Shown here: piece by piece, positions 33,353 to 44,156 of the stretch
Layout of the letters: every line of letters begins with the position of its first letter
Numbering within the stretch: position 1 is the stretch's first letter
Assembly: GCA_030374765.1 (NCBI GenBank)
Contig: JARGXX010000088.1
Coordinates: 1,736,001 to 1,800,000 of the forward strand
Direction of reading: 5' to 3'
Origin: Agarophyton chilense
Lineage: Eukaryota; Rhodophyta; Florideophyceae; Gracilariales; Gracilariaceae
Length of the DNA stretch: 64,000 nt
Notes under the pieces: model-generated
The model's input: the letters and a program-made list of their open reading frames with translations, nothing else
The model's database searches: none
Told to the model about the DNA's origin: nothing
Made by a program: the position numbers and the translations under genes

Positions 33353-34931
33353 TTGGAAGCGAAGCTAACCGATAAGGCATCGGTAGACAAAGAAGAAGAA
33401 CCGGACCCTGAGAGGCAATCGCAAGATACAGTCCAGATCGGTGAAGAAAACGACCAACTGCGGGGCCGTATTATAGACCTTTTGGAGGAGTTCGAAACGA
33501 TGTGGTCAGGACATCTGGGCCAAATTAAGGCCACAAAGCATTGCATCGAGCTCCTCCCGACTCAAAGCCGATTTATCAGCAACCATACCGGGCAGGTCCG
33601 AAGGGGAGAGAAGTAGAACTCAAAGAAGTGGAGCGAATGCTCCAAGAAGGTTTAATTGAACCAGCCAACTCAAATTGGGCTAGTCCCTTAGTTCTGGTTC
33701 AGAAGAAAGGGGATAACCGTATGAGAGTTTATGTGGACTACGGGAGGCTCAATAGCGTGACCATCAGGGATTCGTACCCGATACCTAGAATGGATGAGTG
33801 CATCGACTCCTTGGGAGAGGCGCAGATATTTACCACGTTGGATGCCAATTGTGGTTATTGGCAGGTACCCGTAAATGAGGAAGATCGAGACAAAATGACC
33901 TTCACGTGCCATGCAGGTTTGTTTCGCTTCACGCGGATGCCTTTCGGGTTAGGCAATGCTCCAGCCACCTTTCAAAGGGCGCTGGAAATCATCCTTTCGA
34001 AGGTTAAATGGACAACCGCCTTGGTATACGTCGATGATGTCATCATCTCTTCCATATCGGTAGAAGAGCACTTTGCACACGTACGCACCGTACTAACCCT
34101 CCTAGCTGAAGCGGGGGTGAGGCCGAAGCTACGCAAATGCGTGTCTTTACCAGAACGGTTGAATACCTTGGCCACATCATAGGCCTTGGTACCATAGAGG
34201 TTGCGCCGAGCAATATTAAAGCCGTACAGGAGGTCAAGTTGCCACGATCCCAGACTGATGTACGATCCTTTATAGGTTTATGTAATGTCTATCGTCGCTT
34301 CGTGAAGGGATTCGGGAAAATATTGGCTCCCCTCAACAAAAAGCTCCAGAAAGGTGAACCTGAACGGTTTGAGAATCTATCGAACGAAGAAATGGACACC
34401 TTTGAGGAATTGAAATGAGCGCTGTTGTCGCCGCCAATCTTAGCGTTACCGAAAACAGGTCTACCATACACGCTGGATACAGATGCATTCCATGCCCAAA
34501 TTTGTTGTTGTCTCGTGCATGAGCAGCACAACGGAGACAAATTACCTATAGGATACTGGAGCCGCGCTATGAATGAGGCAGAGCAGAACTACACGGTAAC
34601 CAAAAAGGAATGTCTAGCAGTAGTGTGGAGCATGTTGATGCTCCGTCCATACCTTTCTGGTGAGCGCTTTACGCTGCGCACGGACCACAACGCCTTAAGG
34701 TGGATCCTCGGACTCGCAGATGCGTCTGTTAGACTTGCCTGTTGGAGGTTGAGACTCTCGGAGTTTGAGTACGACGTACAGTACCATCCAGGTATGAAGC
34801 ACAACATAGCTGACGCTATGTCACGCTTAAACACCTCAGAGTTAGAGACAGAACCGGTGGGCGATGATATCCCTTGCTTTTTGGTGTCATCAAACCAAAA
34901 TGGTACCGGTGAACACCTAGAAGGATGTTGA
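33353..34931 (+). pseudogene. Reverse transcriptase-RNase H of element 3
   Basis: RT: PANSNWASPLVLVQKKGDN, MRVYVDYGRLNSVTIRDSYP, IFTTLDANCGYWQVPV (motif A Asp; the usual KSGY is NCGY), RFTRMPFGLGNAPATFQRAL and LVYVDDVIISSISVEEHF (YVDD). Connection: VEYLGHIIGLGTIE and VRSFIGLCNVYRRFVKGFGK. RNase H: YTLDTDAFHAQ, KLPIGYWSRAMNEAEQNYT, KKECLAVVWSMLMLRPYL, RTDHNALRWILGLADAS and GMKHNIADAMSRL. Frames change near 33541 and 34140, and TGA stops lie at 34416 and 34929. Most catalytic residues are kept. Confidence 0.9.
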
Positions 34932-36725
34932 GACTTACCTGAAGAAGGTGCTTTGCGGAACAACGACATGGCAATGAAGATACTGGCCCTAGAGGAAACG
35001 AACGTCATGCCCGTAACCCGAGAGGAATTTCTACCAGAACAGGCCCAGGATGCGTACTGCAGAACCCTGGCTGACCAAATTGGTTTCAAAGGATCACCGT
35101 TCGATGTGGACCACGATGGGTACATCATGAGAAGATCAAACTTGGGTGGTAGCCTTCAAAAGGTGGTTCCGAAGGCACTGCGCCCGAGAGTCTTGTATCT
35201 CGCGCACTACCCGCGACTATCGGGACACCCAGGTGCCACCAGGATGTAGTACACCTTGAGGCAACAGTTCTATTGGCCTCATATTGCCCATGATGTCTAT
35301 ACCTTTTTAGGTCAATGCGAATCTTGTGGTCGTACCCGCGGTGGTATTCGAAAGCATCGAAAGTACCTCAAGCTGTTCCCAGCAGCGGGTCCAGTGAAGT
35401 TTGTTGCGATAGACCTTCTAGGACCACTTCCCAAAACCAAGAGTGGGTATCAGCACATTCTAGTGATCACCGACAGGTTCTCGAACCTCACGAGAGGGAT
35501 ACCTTTAAAAGAGACGAAGTCAACCACGCTGGCGATCTCGTTCCTCAACAATTGGGTCTACTCGTATGGTGCACCACTGTACCTACTTACCGATAATGGT
35601 TCAAACTTGGCATCGAAGTTCTTCGAAGCAGTCTGTAACCTCTTGGGTATCAAGCACTATTTCACTACTGCCTACCACCCGCAGGCGAACGGACAGGTCG
35701 AGTGCTTTAACCACACATTGGCATCAAGGCTACGACACTATACGAAAGAGCACCAAACTGGGTGGGATGAGCTGGTGCAACCGCTCACCTACTCATATAA
35801 CCTTCAGGTACACCGGTCAACGCACACCATTCCCTTTGATTAGGTTCTTTCGCGACATCCCCCAGGTATTGTAGTGCAGGGAGATCATACCACCAGCATT
35901 GCAGCTGGCACACTGACCCCTGCCCAAGTCACGCGAAATACCCTTGTGAGGTTGAGGAGGGCTCTCAAACACGCAGAGAGCCGCCTCACTGCAGCCCAGA
36001 AGCGGTACAAGGCCGACTATGACCGTAGGGTAACCAAAGTGGTCTCTGTATCGTTGGGACAATTTTTCTACAAAGACAACCCACCTTCAGGTAAAAGACC
36101 ACGACCGGGTGATGAAGCGATCGATGAAGCTATTGATAGAGATATTAATTCGAAGCTTCTACCCAAATCATTGGGACCTTATCAGGTATTGAACGCATCA
36201 GACCACACCGTTACGTTTGACCAGGACGGAATACCGAATATGATATCAATTGAACGTATTACGGTAGCCCCTGAAACGGTTCAACATTGCATGGAGGCGG
36301 ACACCTCAGCTCGAGAGCCCATAGCCCTGCGTACTCGACCCTCGGAGGACCCCACCCCAATTGAGGTGAACGATGACCTACAAAGGGATGATCCGGATTA
36401 CAACCCTCTAACAGGAACGGAAATGCAACCTCAACCGGTAACAGCGGGAGCTCCCGACCCGGCTCTAATACACGAAGCTCCCAACTCAGAGCATATGAAC
36501 CCTCGAGGTGGCGTTCCCCCGAAAGATCAGGACCAAACCTCAGAGGAATTTCCCGTTGACCGTCTTGTGGGCCACACGCGAACCTACAATGGTCTGAAAT
36601 ACACGGTCAGATGGTACGGCTGGGGCTCAGAAGGGAACACCCTCGAACCCCCAGCCGCAATACCCCCACACTTCCGTATCAGGTATTGGCGCCGTCGCAA
36701 AGAGCCGATGCCTGCAGACGGCTAA
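34932..36725 (+). pseudogene. Integrase with C-terminal chromodomain, element 3
   Basis: In the same frame as RNase H: HHCC domain (YLAHYPRLSGHPG, CESCGRTRGG) with TAG at 35247; core AIDLLGPLPKTKSGY (Asp), LLTDNGSNLASKFFEAV (Asp) and NGQVECFNHTLASRL (Glu); TAG at 35841. After this come the GPY/F module (LLPKSLGPYQVLNASDH, MISIERITVAP) and an acidic linker. The terminal chromodomain is FPVDRLVGHTRTYNGLKYTV, RWYGWGSEGNTLEPPAAIP, FRIRYWRRRK. The last 283 codons are intact. The chromodomain would target insertion to particular chromatin. Confidence 0.9.
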
Positions 36726-36883
36726 CCTTAGACCTTCATGGTACTGAGGCCTAAGGAAGGGGGAGAAAAGACGTCGTTTTCCGCAGAAGGTGGACGCATA
36801 TGCGTCAGATTACCTACAAGGGAGGACACGAAAGAACAACCGAATGGAACAGTAGAGGAGACAAGAGGAGACAACAATTTACT

Positions 36884-39172
36884 TTAAGAAGGACCTGTCG
36901 GTTTAGGAGCAATGGAATCTGGAATACCCGGGTTATTGACTACCCACGGAGGAAAACCCGCGGAAATGCTAGGAGCCACCCACCTAAGAGGTAGCGAAGG
37001 AGCGGTAGCCCCGCCACTGGGGAGAGGAGTCGAAACCAAAAGAGGATTAACGAAAGGAACCGCCGGAGCAGGTTGCAAAACCGCAGGGTTCAAGTTTGCA
37101 CCTAGAAGGGGATCCTTCAAAGGATCAGATGGCACAGCGGCAGAGACGCTTGCTAGATTGGAAACCTGACGGGTGGCCCGGAACTCACCAAGTTCGTTCA
37201 GCGCCTTCATTTACTGAGCATGGCGCGGCAACAAACCTTCAAGGAGCGTTAATGCAGCAACCACGGAGGTAGGCCCAGCCCTCTGAAAGTTGGTGACGCA
37301 AGACTGGCGAATTCGAGCAAGCAAACCGACCACGGCCGGAGAATCCATCATAGGTTGAGGCGGAGGACGAGCAATACCCGCCAACAGAGGTCGAACCGGA
37401 CCAACAACCCGCGAGGAGCTCGGTTGAGTTTGAGTCACACCCGTAGGGATAGGCGACCTACGACCTTGAGGTAACGGCTCGGAAGGGAAGGGACCAGCAC
37501 AACGACCAACTGGTGTTTCCACAGTACCGTGATAAGGTTCGGGGCTCGCGGGAGCTCCATAAACAGGAGGCTCCCCGGGATAGTATTGGGCGTGGCGAGG
37601 CACATTCTCCCAAGTTGCGGGATCGAAAGCCTTCCAACCTTGATGGGAATCCCAGTGGTAATTCTGGCTCTGCTCGAGATACAATTCCAAATCCTTCACG
37701 GTGTAATCGGTCCCCTCCACGATGTTCTCGTAACCAAATCGGGAAATATCCTGGGCAACCCTCGGAGGTATGAAGAAGATGCGACCTACAGATTGAACAC
37801 CATCTCGGTATATGTCAGAATCGGGATTGCGACAATCCCAATCGATACCGTAACGGGCGGCCTCCAGAGCCAGGATGGCAACCAATACGGTCCACTCGGA
37901 GAGGGCAATCGACGAAATGAGGTAATATTGCTCTAGGTTCCGGGAAATCTGACTCCCGAAGTACGCCAAAACCGGCGGAGGGGGCACGCTCAGTGATAAC
38001 GGAACCTCATAGGACTCCCACCACTCTGTTCGAAGCACGTACCAATCGCGTCTGTCCTTCGTAGGTTGTGAGAAGTACTCGACGTAATGACCTATATGCA
38101 TAACGCCAGTGTACGAGTTGCGAGTGCGAACGCGACTCTCCGTCGCTGCATCCTCGCCCCACCTACTACGGTCAGCCCAATTGATAGTGGTGAAAGGCCG
38201 ATTCAGGGAAACCAAGTCAGGTGAAACCGGAAGGTAAGTCTCCGGAATAGACGGATACTGGCACACTTGCACCACCAATCGACGGTAATAATCCAGCTTC
38301 GGTTCGATGCGCACATACGGCAAGTCGCTCGGATATATCGGCGGGATGAAATACCTCAAAGGCGAATGACGCTGCCGACTCTGGAAACATTCTAATCGAC
38401 CCTGACGAGTTTGAGACTCTTGGTCCCGCTTCTTCAAGAGCAAGGGAACGGAGCGAAGGCGCTCGCAGTCCCAACGGGACAAACCCAAGTAGGTATCCAA
38501 TTGTGGTCTGGTAAGAGCCGCCAGAAACGACGAATTCCTTACCGACACAGGCCAATCGTGCTTCAACAGGTCATTGTTCGTCACCTGGTCGAAGGTAATA
38601 CCAAAAGGTCCATACTGACTCGTCGTCCGGTTCGCCGCACCGAACGCGAGATTGTGAGCCCAATTGGTTTGAATCGTCGAAGGAAGTGCACCACTGCGTT
38701 GGTATGGGTCAGCCGGAGTCCCAGGGGAGAACTCAGTCGCAGGGACAGGCATACTGCGAAACCCAATGTTGGTAGGCGTTCGCGAAGTCGAGCGAGTTAC
38801 CATCTTGGTAATACCACCGCCTCCACGGCCACGAGATGGGCCGCTACCTGAAACGGTTGGGAAAACCGTAGCTCGACCCGACGAACGAGGTGATGACTCG
38901 ACCTCCACCGCCGCGGTGAACACCAGCGGGTATACATCCTTCTGAAGTAAAGCCTCCCCGGTCCGTTCTGAGGAGACGGCCAACGGATCCAAGCTTTCCG
39001 ATAGTACCGACACTGACCTTTCGGGTACAACAGTGGCCGGCGTGCGGTCGCGAGCGGGTCCAGACCTTTGAGGTATTGTGGAACGGGACCAATCCGACCT
39101 TAAAGGCATAACTGCAGGGGTATCAATCCCCTCGGAATCTCCGACTTCTTCGACCTCAATGGTAACCGGCAT
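36884..39172 (-). CDS. Antisense accessory ORF of element 3 (653 codons, 761 with one readthrough)
   Basis: On the strand opposite to gag-pol, an ATG at 39172 opens 653 codons to a TAA at 37213-37211. The same frame restarts at once with ATG at 37210 and runs 108 more codons to 36884. It lies wholly between the chromodomain and the 3' LTR. The N-terminal about 130 residues are Ser/Pro/Arg-rich (GSGPSRGRGGGG). The middle (about 150-520) is folded-looking and rich in Tyr, Trp and Arg (RYFIPPIYPSDLPYVRI, DWYVLRTEWWESYEVP, YYLISSIALSEWTVLV, ALEAARYGIDWDC). The C-terminus is proline-rich and then helical. No domain, signal peptide or membrane span is recognised. That it is intact while gag-pol is broken, and has a counterpart in element 2, argues for a real gene; function unknown. 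Confidence 0.6.
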
Positions 39173-40000
39173 CTCACGTCTCTCGAGCGCTGGTGCTGCT
39201 TATGGGGACGAACCACCCCTTCGAGGTATCGGTGACGAATCCACGAGGCGGCGCGAGGTGCACCGACTTGGTACCGAGTGGGTTCGAACGCGTGCGTGGA
39301 GTTGGCGCAATTCTGTCATTACCTTGAGGGTAGACCGGAATGCAAAACTGGAAAAAGATCGCGTAATTACCGACGGGGCCGCTCAACACCAATAAGGTCT
39401 CACAACCGGAAGCTTCCACCACGGACCCAGGCCACACCTCAATGGTTGTATCGACGCAGGCTCAGGCCCCACCGGCGCCGCGAGTCAATCCTTACAAGGT
39501 AGACGACACCTGAAAGGTCGAGAAGCCAGGAAACCTTCCGGGAAAAGCCGGACAGTACGGTTACGGTAGCGACGCCGCCAATTAAGGGCAGTACTACCTG
39601 AAGGGTTGTCGAGCCGTGAGAACGACCAGACGGGACGGCGCTGCGCAGGGATCTAGGAGGGGAATGAAGTTGGAGTAACCGGGAAGGATGCGATACCAAC
39701 TTGGTTTGACAGTTGGCGATGCGGAAGCAGAATCGCAAGCAAGCAAGGGCCACTACCGAAAAGGTGTCCGAGAGCGTGCCAGGTACACTGCATCGCCCTC
39801 ATGACAGTCCCTACCTGAGTGGTTGTCGCTCAATTCGTGCGCTGACGTCATCGCGCGCCCTCCCCCAACCGATACTGGCGCCGAGTTCTGAACCTCAAGA
39901 GATCCAGCGCCGCGCCCAGACACTACTACGATGCCCGCGGCGCTGTCGCTCACTACAACTATATGGTGTGATGAAGGGAGACACGGGGCGTGCCTCGCCG
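39173..40000. other. Region between antisense ORF and 3' LTR, element 3
   Basis: Only short overlapping frames on both strands, none with a domain. It would hold the promoter and 5' leader of the antisense ORF if that gene has its own transcript. I see no clear TATA box. Confidence 0.3.
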
Positions 40001-40014
40001 GTAGGAAGGGGGTC
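40001..40014 (+). other. Polypurine tract of element 3
   Basis: GTAGGAAGGGGGTC lies directly before the TG of the 3' LTR, where plus-strand DNA synthesis would be primed. Confidence 0.6.
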
Positions 40015-41534
40015 TGTCGTATAGTGGCAGAAGGTCTGACCTTTGAGGTTGTCAATATACTACTGTAGAGCAACGCCCAGTTAGGGGAAACTTGAAGATG
40101 CAACTCATAGAATGAGGATTGAACCCTCCGAGGGTTATGAATACGATCCCCTCTAAGGTGTGCTGAGGTGGCACTGTTTTCTGAAGTGAAAATTCGGATT
40201 GCCTATGGTTGGATTGGCCCCGTGATACACGTGGCTTAATTTTGGCACCGAATTTCGGATATTTGTTAGAACGTTGGATTTTTGGGCCCTGGCAGTGGGA
40301 TCTCCACGTGTATGGCCCTGAGCAGGTGTGCACTACTGTAGAGTTTAGTTAGTGGGCCCTACTTAGGGAGACGAGATCTGACAGTCCCAGCTCAGAGTAA
40401 ATGGGAACCAAGGTTGGTCTTCGATACCTTTAGAGGTTCTTCGTCGCCATCGTTTCGGCCTTACAACCCGGAACGGGCTCTGGTTAGCAACGCTTGCGTA
40501 GGGACACGACTCCACTTGGAGAGTGCCCACGTTGGGGTTCCGTGCAACCACCCGCTTGGGACTGCTCAGACGACCTGCGTGCACGATACCCCGTGGGGGT
40601 TCTGCTTACTTGTTGCGTGCTTTTTGTGTTTCCTTTCGAGGACAGGTTTTCGCCCCTGTATTGGGTTTCTCTTGTTGTTTCGCCCCTTTTCTGGTTCTCG
40701 GGTCCGGTGCCTGTTAGTGCCCGACCCTCGCCCAGTTTTTCCTCTTCGCCGGATTTTCCCCCATTCTTCGGGATACCCATACCCATTCCCGATCCAACGA
40801 TTTCTACCCCTCACCTTCGTCGGTACTGCCGGAATCCCCCGTGGGAGTTACACCCCACACTACGGGTGGAACGGAGGGCTCTGTCTCTGAGTCTGCCTCC
40901 CCCAGGGAGCAAGGCTTCGAACACCTTGAGAGCACTTCCCGTCGCCGGGTTTTGCTCCACAACTACACTCACCCTGTAGGTTATGGATGAGAGGAATCAT
41001 CGGCCACGCAGCTCCGGGCGAGCTACCATCTAGGTGTTGTCAGCCACGTGTAGTGTTGACATGTATCTTCTGGTTGAGTAATTTTTAGTACCTGTATTTG
41101 TAATTATATCTATTTTAGTACAGTAGTAGAGTGGCCACCTGCCACTGTAGCTAGTGCTGGCCAGGTCTCTGACACTAGGTCAGAGACCGTGCCTTGCTGG
41201 CACCTCCCGGGTGATCTCGGGAGTGCACTCCACTGCATATAGGGAACTGCACCTCCCCCATCCTAATCTGATAAAGACAGGCATCACTTGGGTCACGACT
41301 ATACCTTTTGGTTCGTCGTTTCTCAACTACCACACAAGCTTTCCCTCGCGTCAACGCCTACCATCGTTCACCTACACGGTATAGGCTAGTTTCCCCGCCG
41401 TTTGCCCCTGCGGGTTTTCACGGTGCCCTGTTACCATCTAGGTTTACTACGTCTACCTTCTAAGGTTGAGCGTCAACACGCTCCCTACGGTTGAGCGTCA
41501 CTACGCTCCCGAGATAAGACAGTAGCATACCCCA
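40015..41534 (+). repeat. 3' LTR of element 3, split by a solo LTR
   Basis: Bases 40015-40063 match the first about 49 bases of the 5' LTR, and 40962-41534 match the rest. Between them lies an 898-bp foreign LTR. The hairpin array and the two GAGCGT/ACGCTC units (41464-41484 and 41489-41509) are conserved. Confidence 0.9.
40064..40961. repeat. Solo LTR of another retrotransposon, with 5-bp duplication
   Basis: It begins TGTAGAGCAA and ends TTGCTCCACA (imperfect inverted ends, TG...CA). It is flanked by ACTAC on both sides (40059-40063 and 40962-40966), a perfect target-site duplication as made by LTR-element integrases. It carries no coding domain, and the long plus-strand frames in it are C/T-rich chance frames. 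It is what remains after recombination between the two LTRs of an inserted element. Confidence 0.85.
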
Positions 41535-43205
41535 TAGGTTAAGTTACGACAGTCGTTCTTCGACCGGACCATGAGCATGTCATAAGAGACCATTTGGTGA
41601 CATCACTACCCGAAACTTTAGTGAATGCTTCTTATTTTGCCAAATATGAACAGTACTTTGAATAGAACTGATTCATGGGCATTAAACACCGATTGCTGGT
41701 CCCGTCAATGTAATTGATGCAGTTTCATTAACCAGAACTTGCATCCAGCACTTTCATCCAGCATTGATTTAGCATATCTAAAGCCGTACTGCTGTCTAAA
41801 AAGTGGACTAATGTCCGCGGTAGGTAAATTCACGCGACTTTTGTTGAGATACTCAACTCTCTGCCAGAATATCTCTGGCAGTTGAGACGAGTGTTTCTCA
41901 AAAAGAATCCCAATTTCTTTCTACTTGCAGGGAGAGGCTAAACGCTGAAGAACTACACATGTAGATAATAGTTGGTTAGTTCGGTAGTTGTTTTGCTTAG
42001 TACTACTTAACTCAGATGGACACGTCAAAGCGTCTACAACTTTAGTAATATTACTCTTCCTGAAACAAAAATAAAAAAGGCATTGATCGTCTCTCAATGG
42101 GTTGAAGTTGAAAGAGAATTCAGTAGCCGAAATGCGGTTTATTAAAAATTGTCGCAGCATGTCGTCCATGTTAAAAAAATGATGGTTGACTGTGGTGTTA
42201 TTAAGTAAAGTTGAATTGACTTCTCGACTTCCTCATTTTTTGTGCTTGCCTGTGGGCAATGGTTTGCATAGCAATTTGCCAGCATGCAATGCGGCATAAT
42301 TCTAAATGCGCGGCATTTTCCATCTGTCTGTACAAAATCATTGTAGTAGTGGATGGAAGTGAAGGATAGATAATGGATACCACTGCTGGGATGGATTATG
42401 GTGGATGCCTGAGGCAGGACTGGGTGGAAGACGGAAGGCGTGCATGGAACTTGAGTAGGAGGGGTGAAGTTAAAATACGCATTGCTCATTTCTATTTGCC
42501 GTTTTTTAACTTCGCCGTAAGGTCTTTCCAGCATTTTTCATGAGCTTGTGCGCAATGGTTGTGGCCATTGGCCAATGCTCACATTTCAGTCAAAAGTTTT
42601 GGGCACAACACCATCCCTAAAACCTCTACTCACCACTATGCAGAGATACAGACTGCCCCGACGACTGAATTATGTCTGGATGCGTCTTACAGACGCATTC
42701 TGCAATCAAAATATTCATTCACTCTTGTTCACGTTCAGGCTTGTTAAGAACGGGCCTGAAGCAGAAAGCGCGCGCTTTTTGAGCTGCCTTTGGTGCCTTG
42801 ACGTACACAGCGAATGAAGGAAAGCAGAGATAGACTTTTGATTCTGTTAAGCTCAAAACCATTGAACGACGCAAATCGCACATTTTACGTGTCTGGCGCG
42901 TGTGTAAACTTATTCTGTCACCTACTGAGAGCTGAACGGTCAGGTTCAAAAAAATTGCATCTCGCGTTGCACCGTCGCTACAGACGATAACAAGGTTATC
43001 ACCAATCCTGGAGCTGGATGATACCAAACGCGTGGGTCAGCTGCTCCCTCTTCAACGCTCCATCTTCGTATCGATAGTTGGGTGGAATGAACGCATGCTG
43101 GAAGGCTACATCTTCCGATATAATTGTTTAACCACAACCTCCCCTCCCATCTCACTCATATCACTCAAGCCGGGCTAGCCCCAGTGCCTCACCGTGAACG
43201 ACAAA
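41535..43205. other. Intergenic, no confident gene
   Basis: A minus-strand frame (42534-42142) of 130 codons is cysteine/histidine-rich at its end but matches no family. Other frames are short. The last about 200 bases should hold the NDRG-like promoter; no TATA box stands out. Confidence 0.35.
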
Positions 43206-44156
43206 ATGTCTAGCAATGATGCCGCATTCTTCAATATCGTCGTAGAGTCCCAACCCGGGGTGCAGTCATTAGAAGTTCCAGATGGATGGACGACCGACGC
43301 ATTCCTCGTGCGAGACGTAACAGTTCAAGTACATATACGTCCGCGTCAGTCCGACATGGCCGTGGGACCACCGATTCTAACCTTACACGACGTTGGACAA
43401 AACGCTGCCTTAGCCTTCGGGCCGTTCTTTGCCAACTTCCGTCGTTCACACCCCCACATCGACGCTGCCGGCGCACATTATCATTTGACCGCACCGGGTC
43501 ATCAGCCTGATGAACCCGATTGCGGAGCGAGTGTGGGCTTTGGTGTAGATGATATGGTCAATGCAGTCCTTGAGCTAATTGAGCGTGTTCAAATGCCTCG
43601 TTTGGTGGCTTTTGGTATTGGTCTGGGTGGTGCAATTCTTCTGCAAGCCGCTGCCACCAAGCCCAAGGCTTTTGCAGGACTCGTTCTAATCTCGCCGGTG
43701 TTCCACCCTGCAACACACTTCGATAGACTGAGCACTACTGTCGAAGGCTTTTTTTCGAAGAACCTTAGCATAGGCCTTACTCAGCGTATCAAGGACAGGT
43801 TTTTCTACAGATGGTTAAGCGATGATACTCGTGAATCAAATTATAGCGTGTCTCAATCTCTTGAAGAAGGCCTGGACCGTTTAAACTCTCGAAACGTAGT
43901 GAGATTCTTCGAAACTGACATGTGGCGTACCGGTGTTGAGCAGTACGTAAAGGATGTGAAAGCAAAGGTGATGTTGATTACCGGAAAGGAAAGTTCGCTA
44001 AGAGAACACACGGCGGATTTGTTCTCTTCGTTTGATCCCTCTACAACCTCATGGCTAGATATTATTGATTGTGGCTCATTGGTCCATGATGAATACCCGG
44101 ACAAAGTCGCTGAAGCGATTTCTTTGTTTTTGCAGGGATTTACTGGCTACTGCTGA
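43206..44156 (+). CDS. NDRG (N-myc downstream-regulated) family protein
   Basis: 316 codons in one exon. ATG at 43206 (ACAAAATGTC) is chosen because the upstream in-frame start is a GTG. The protein has the NDR-type inactive alpha/beta-hydrolase fold: LTLHDVGQNAALAFGPFF near residue 60 corresponds to the family's 'TYHDxGxNxxxCFxxFF'. FGIGLGGAILLQAAATKP near 140 is the nucleophile elbow with Gly in place of Ser, so no hydrolase activity is expected. ISPVFHPATHFDRL and the C-terminal VKAKVMLITGKESSLREHT follow the family order. NDRG proteins act in the cytosol in differentiation, trafficking and stress; the exact role here is unknown. Confidence 0.85.
   Translation: MSSNDAAFFNIVVESQPGVQSLEVPDGWTTDAFLVRDVTVQVHIRPRQSDMAVGPPILTLHDVGQNAALAFGPFFANFRRSHPHIDAAGAHYHLTAPGHQPDEPDCGASVGFGVDDMVNAVLELIERVQMPRLVAFGIGLGGAILLQAAATKPKAFAGLVLISPVFHPATHFDRLSTTVEGFFSKNLSIGLTQRIKDRFFYRWLSDDTRESNYSVSQSLEEGLDRLNSRNVVRFFETDMWRTGVEQYVKDVKAKVMLITGKESSLREHTADLFSSFDPSTTSWLDIIDCGSLVHDEYPDKVAEAISLFLQGFTGYC

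Larger units (their letters stand above)
29463..41534 (+). mobile_element. Ty3/gypsy chromovirus with both LTRs (element 3)
   Basis: A 12-kb element: 5' LTR (29463-30079), primer-binding-like site (about 30100), gag (30244-about 32300), protease, RT, RNase H, integrase and chromodomain (to 36725). An opposite-strand ORF (39172-36884) follows, then a purine tract (40001-40014) and the 3' LTR (40015-41534, enlarged by a solo LTR). LTRs begin TGTCG and end CCCCA. By eye about 18 differences separate the LTR copies over about 617 bases, so the insertion is fairly recent. gag-pol nevertheless has at least two frameshifts and six stops. I see no matching target-site duplication (GTTAT on the left, TAGGT on the right), suggesting recombination between elements or end decay. 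Confidence 0.9.

Noticed and set aside
37529-37936. Plus-strand frames opposite the antisense ORF (also 38411-38851)
   Set aside because: Shadows of the 653-codon frame; short and without recognisable motifs.
40414-40979. Long plus-strand frames (158-161 codons) inside the solo LTR
   Set aside because: They lie wholly in a non-coding LTR of C/T-rich composition; no domain and no ATG context of note.
42142-42534. 130-codon minus-strand frame before the NDRG-like gene
   Set aside because: First codon not convincing, no domain, AT-rich intergenic context; not called as a gene.
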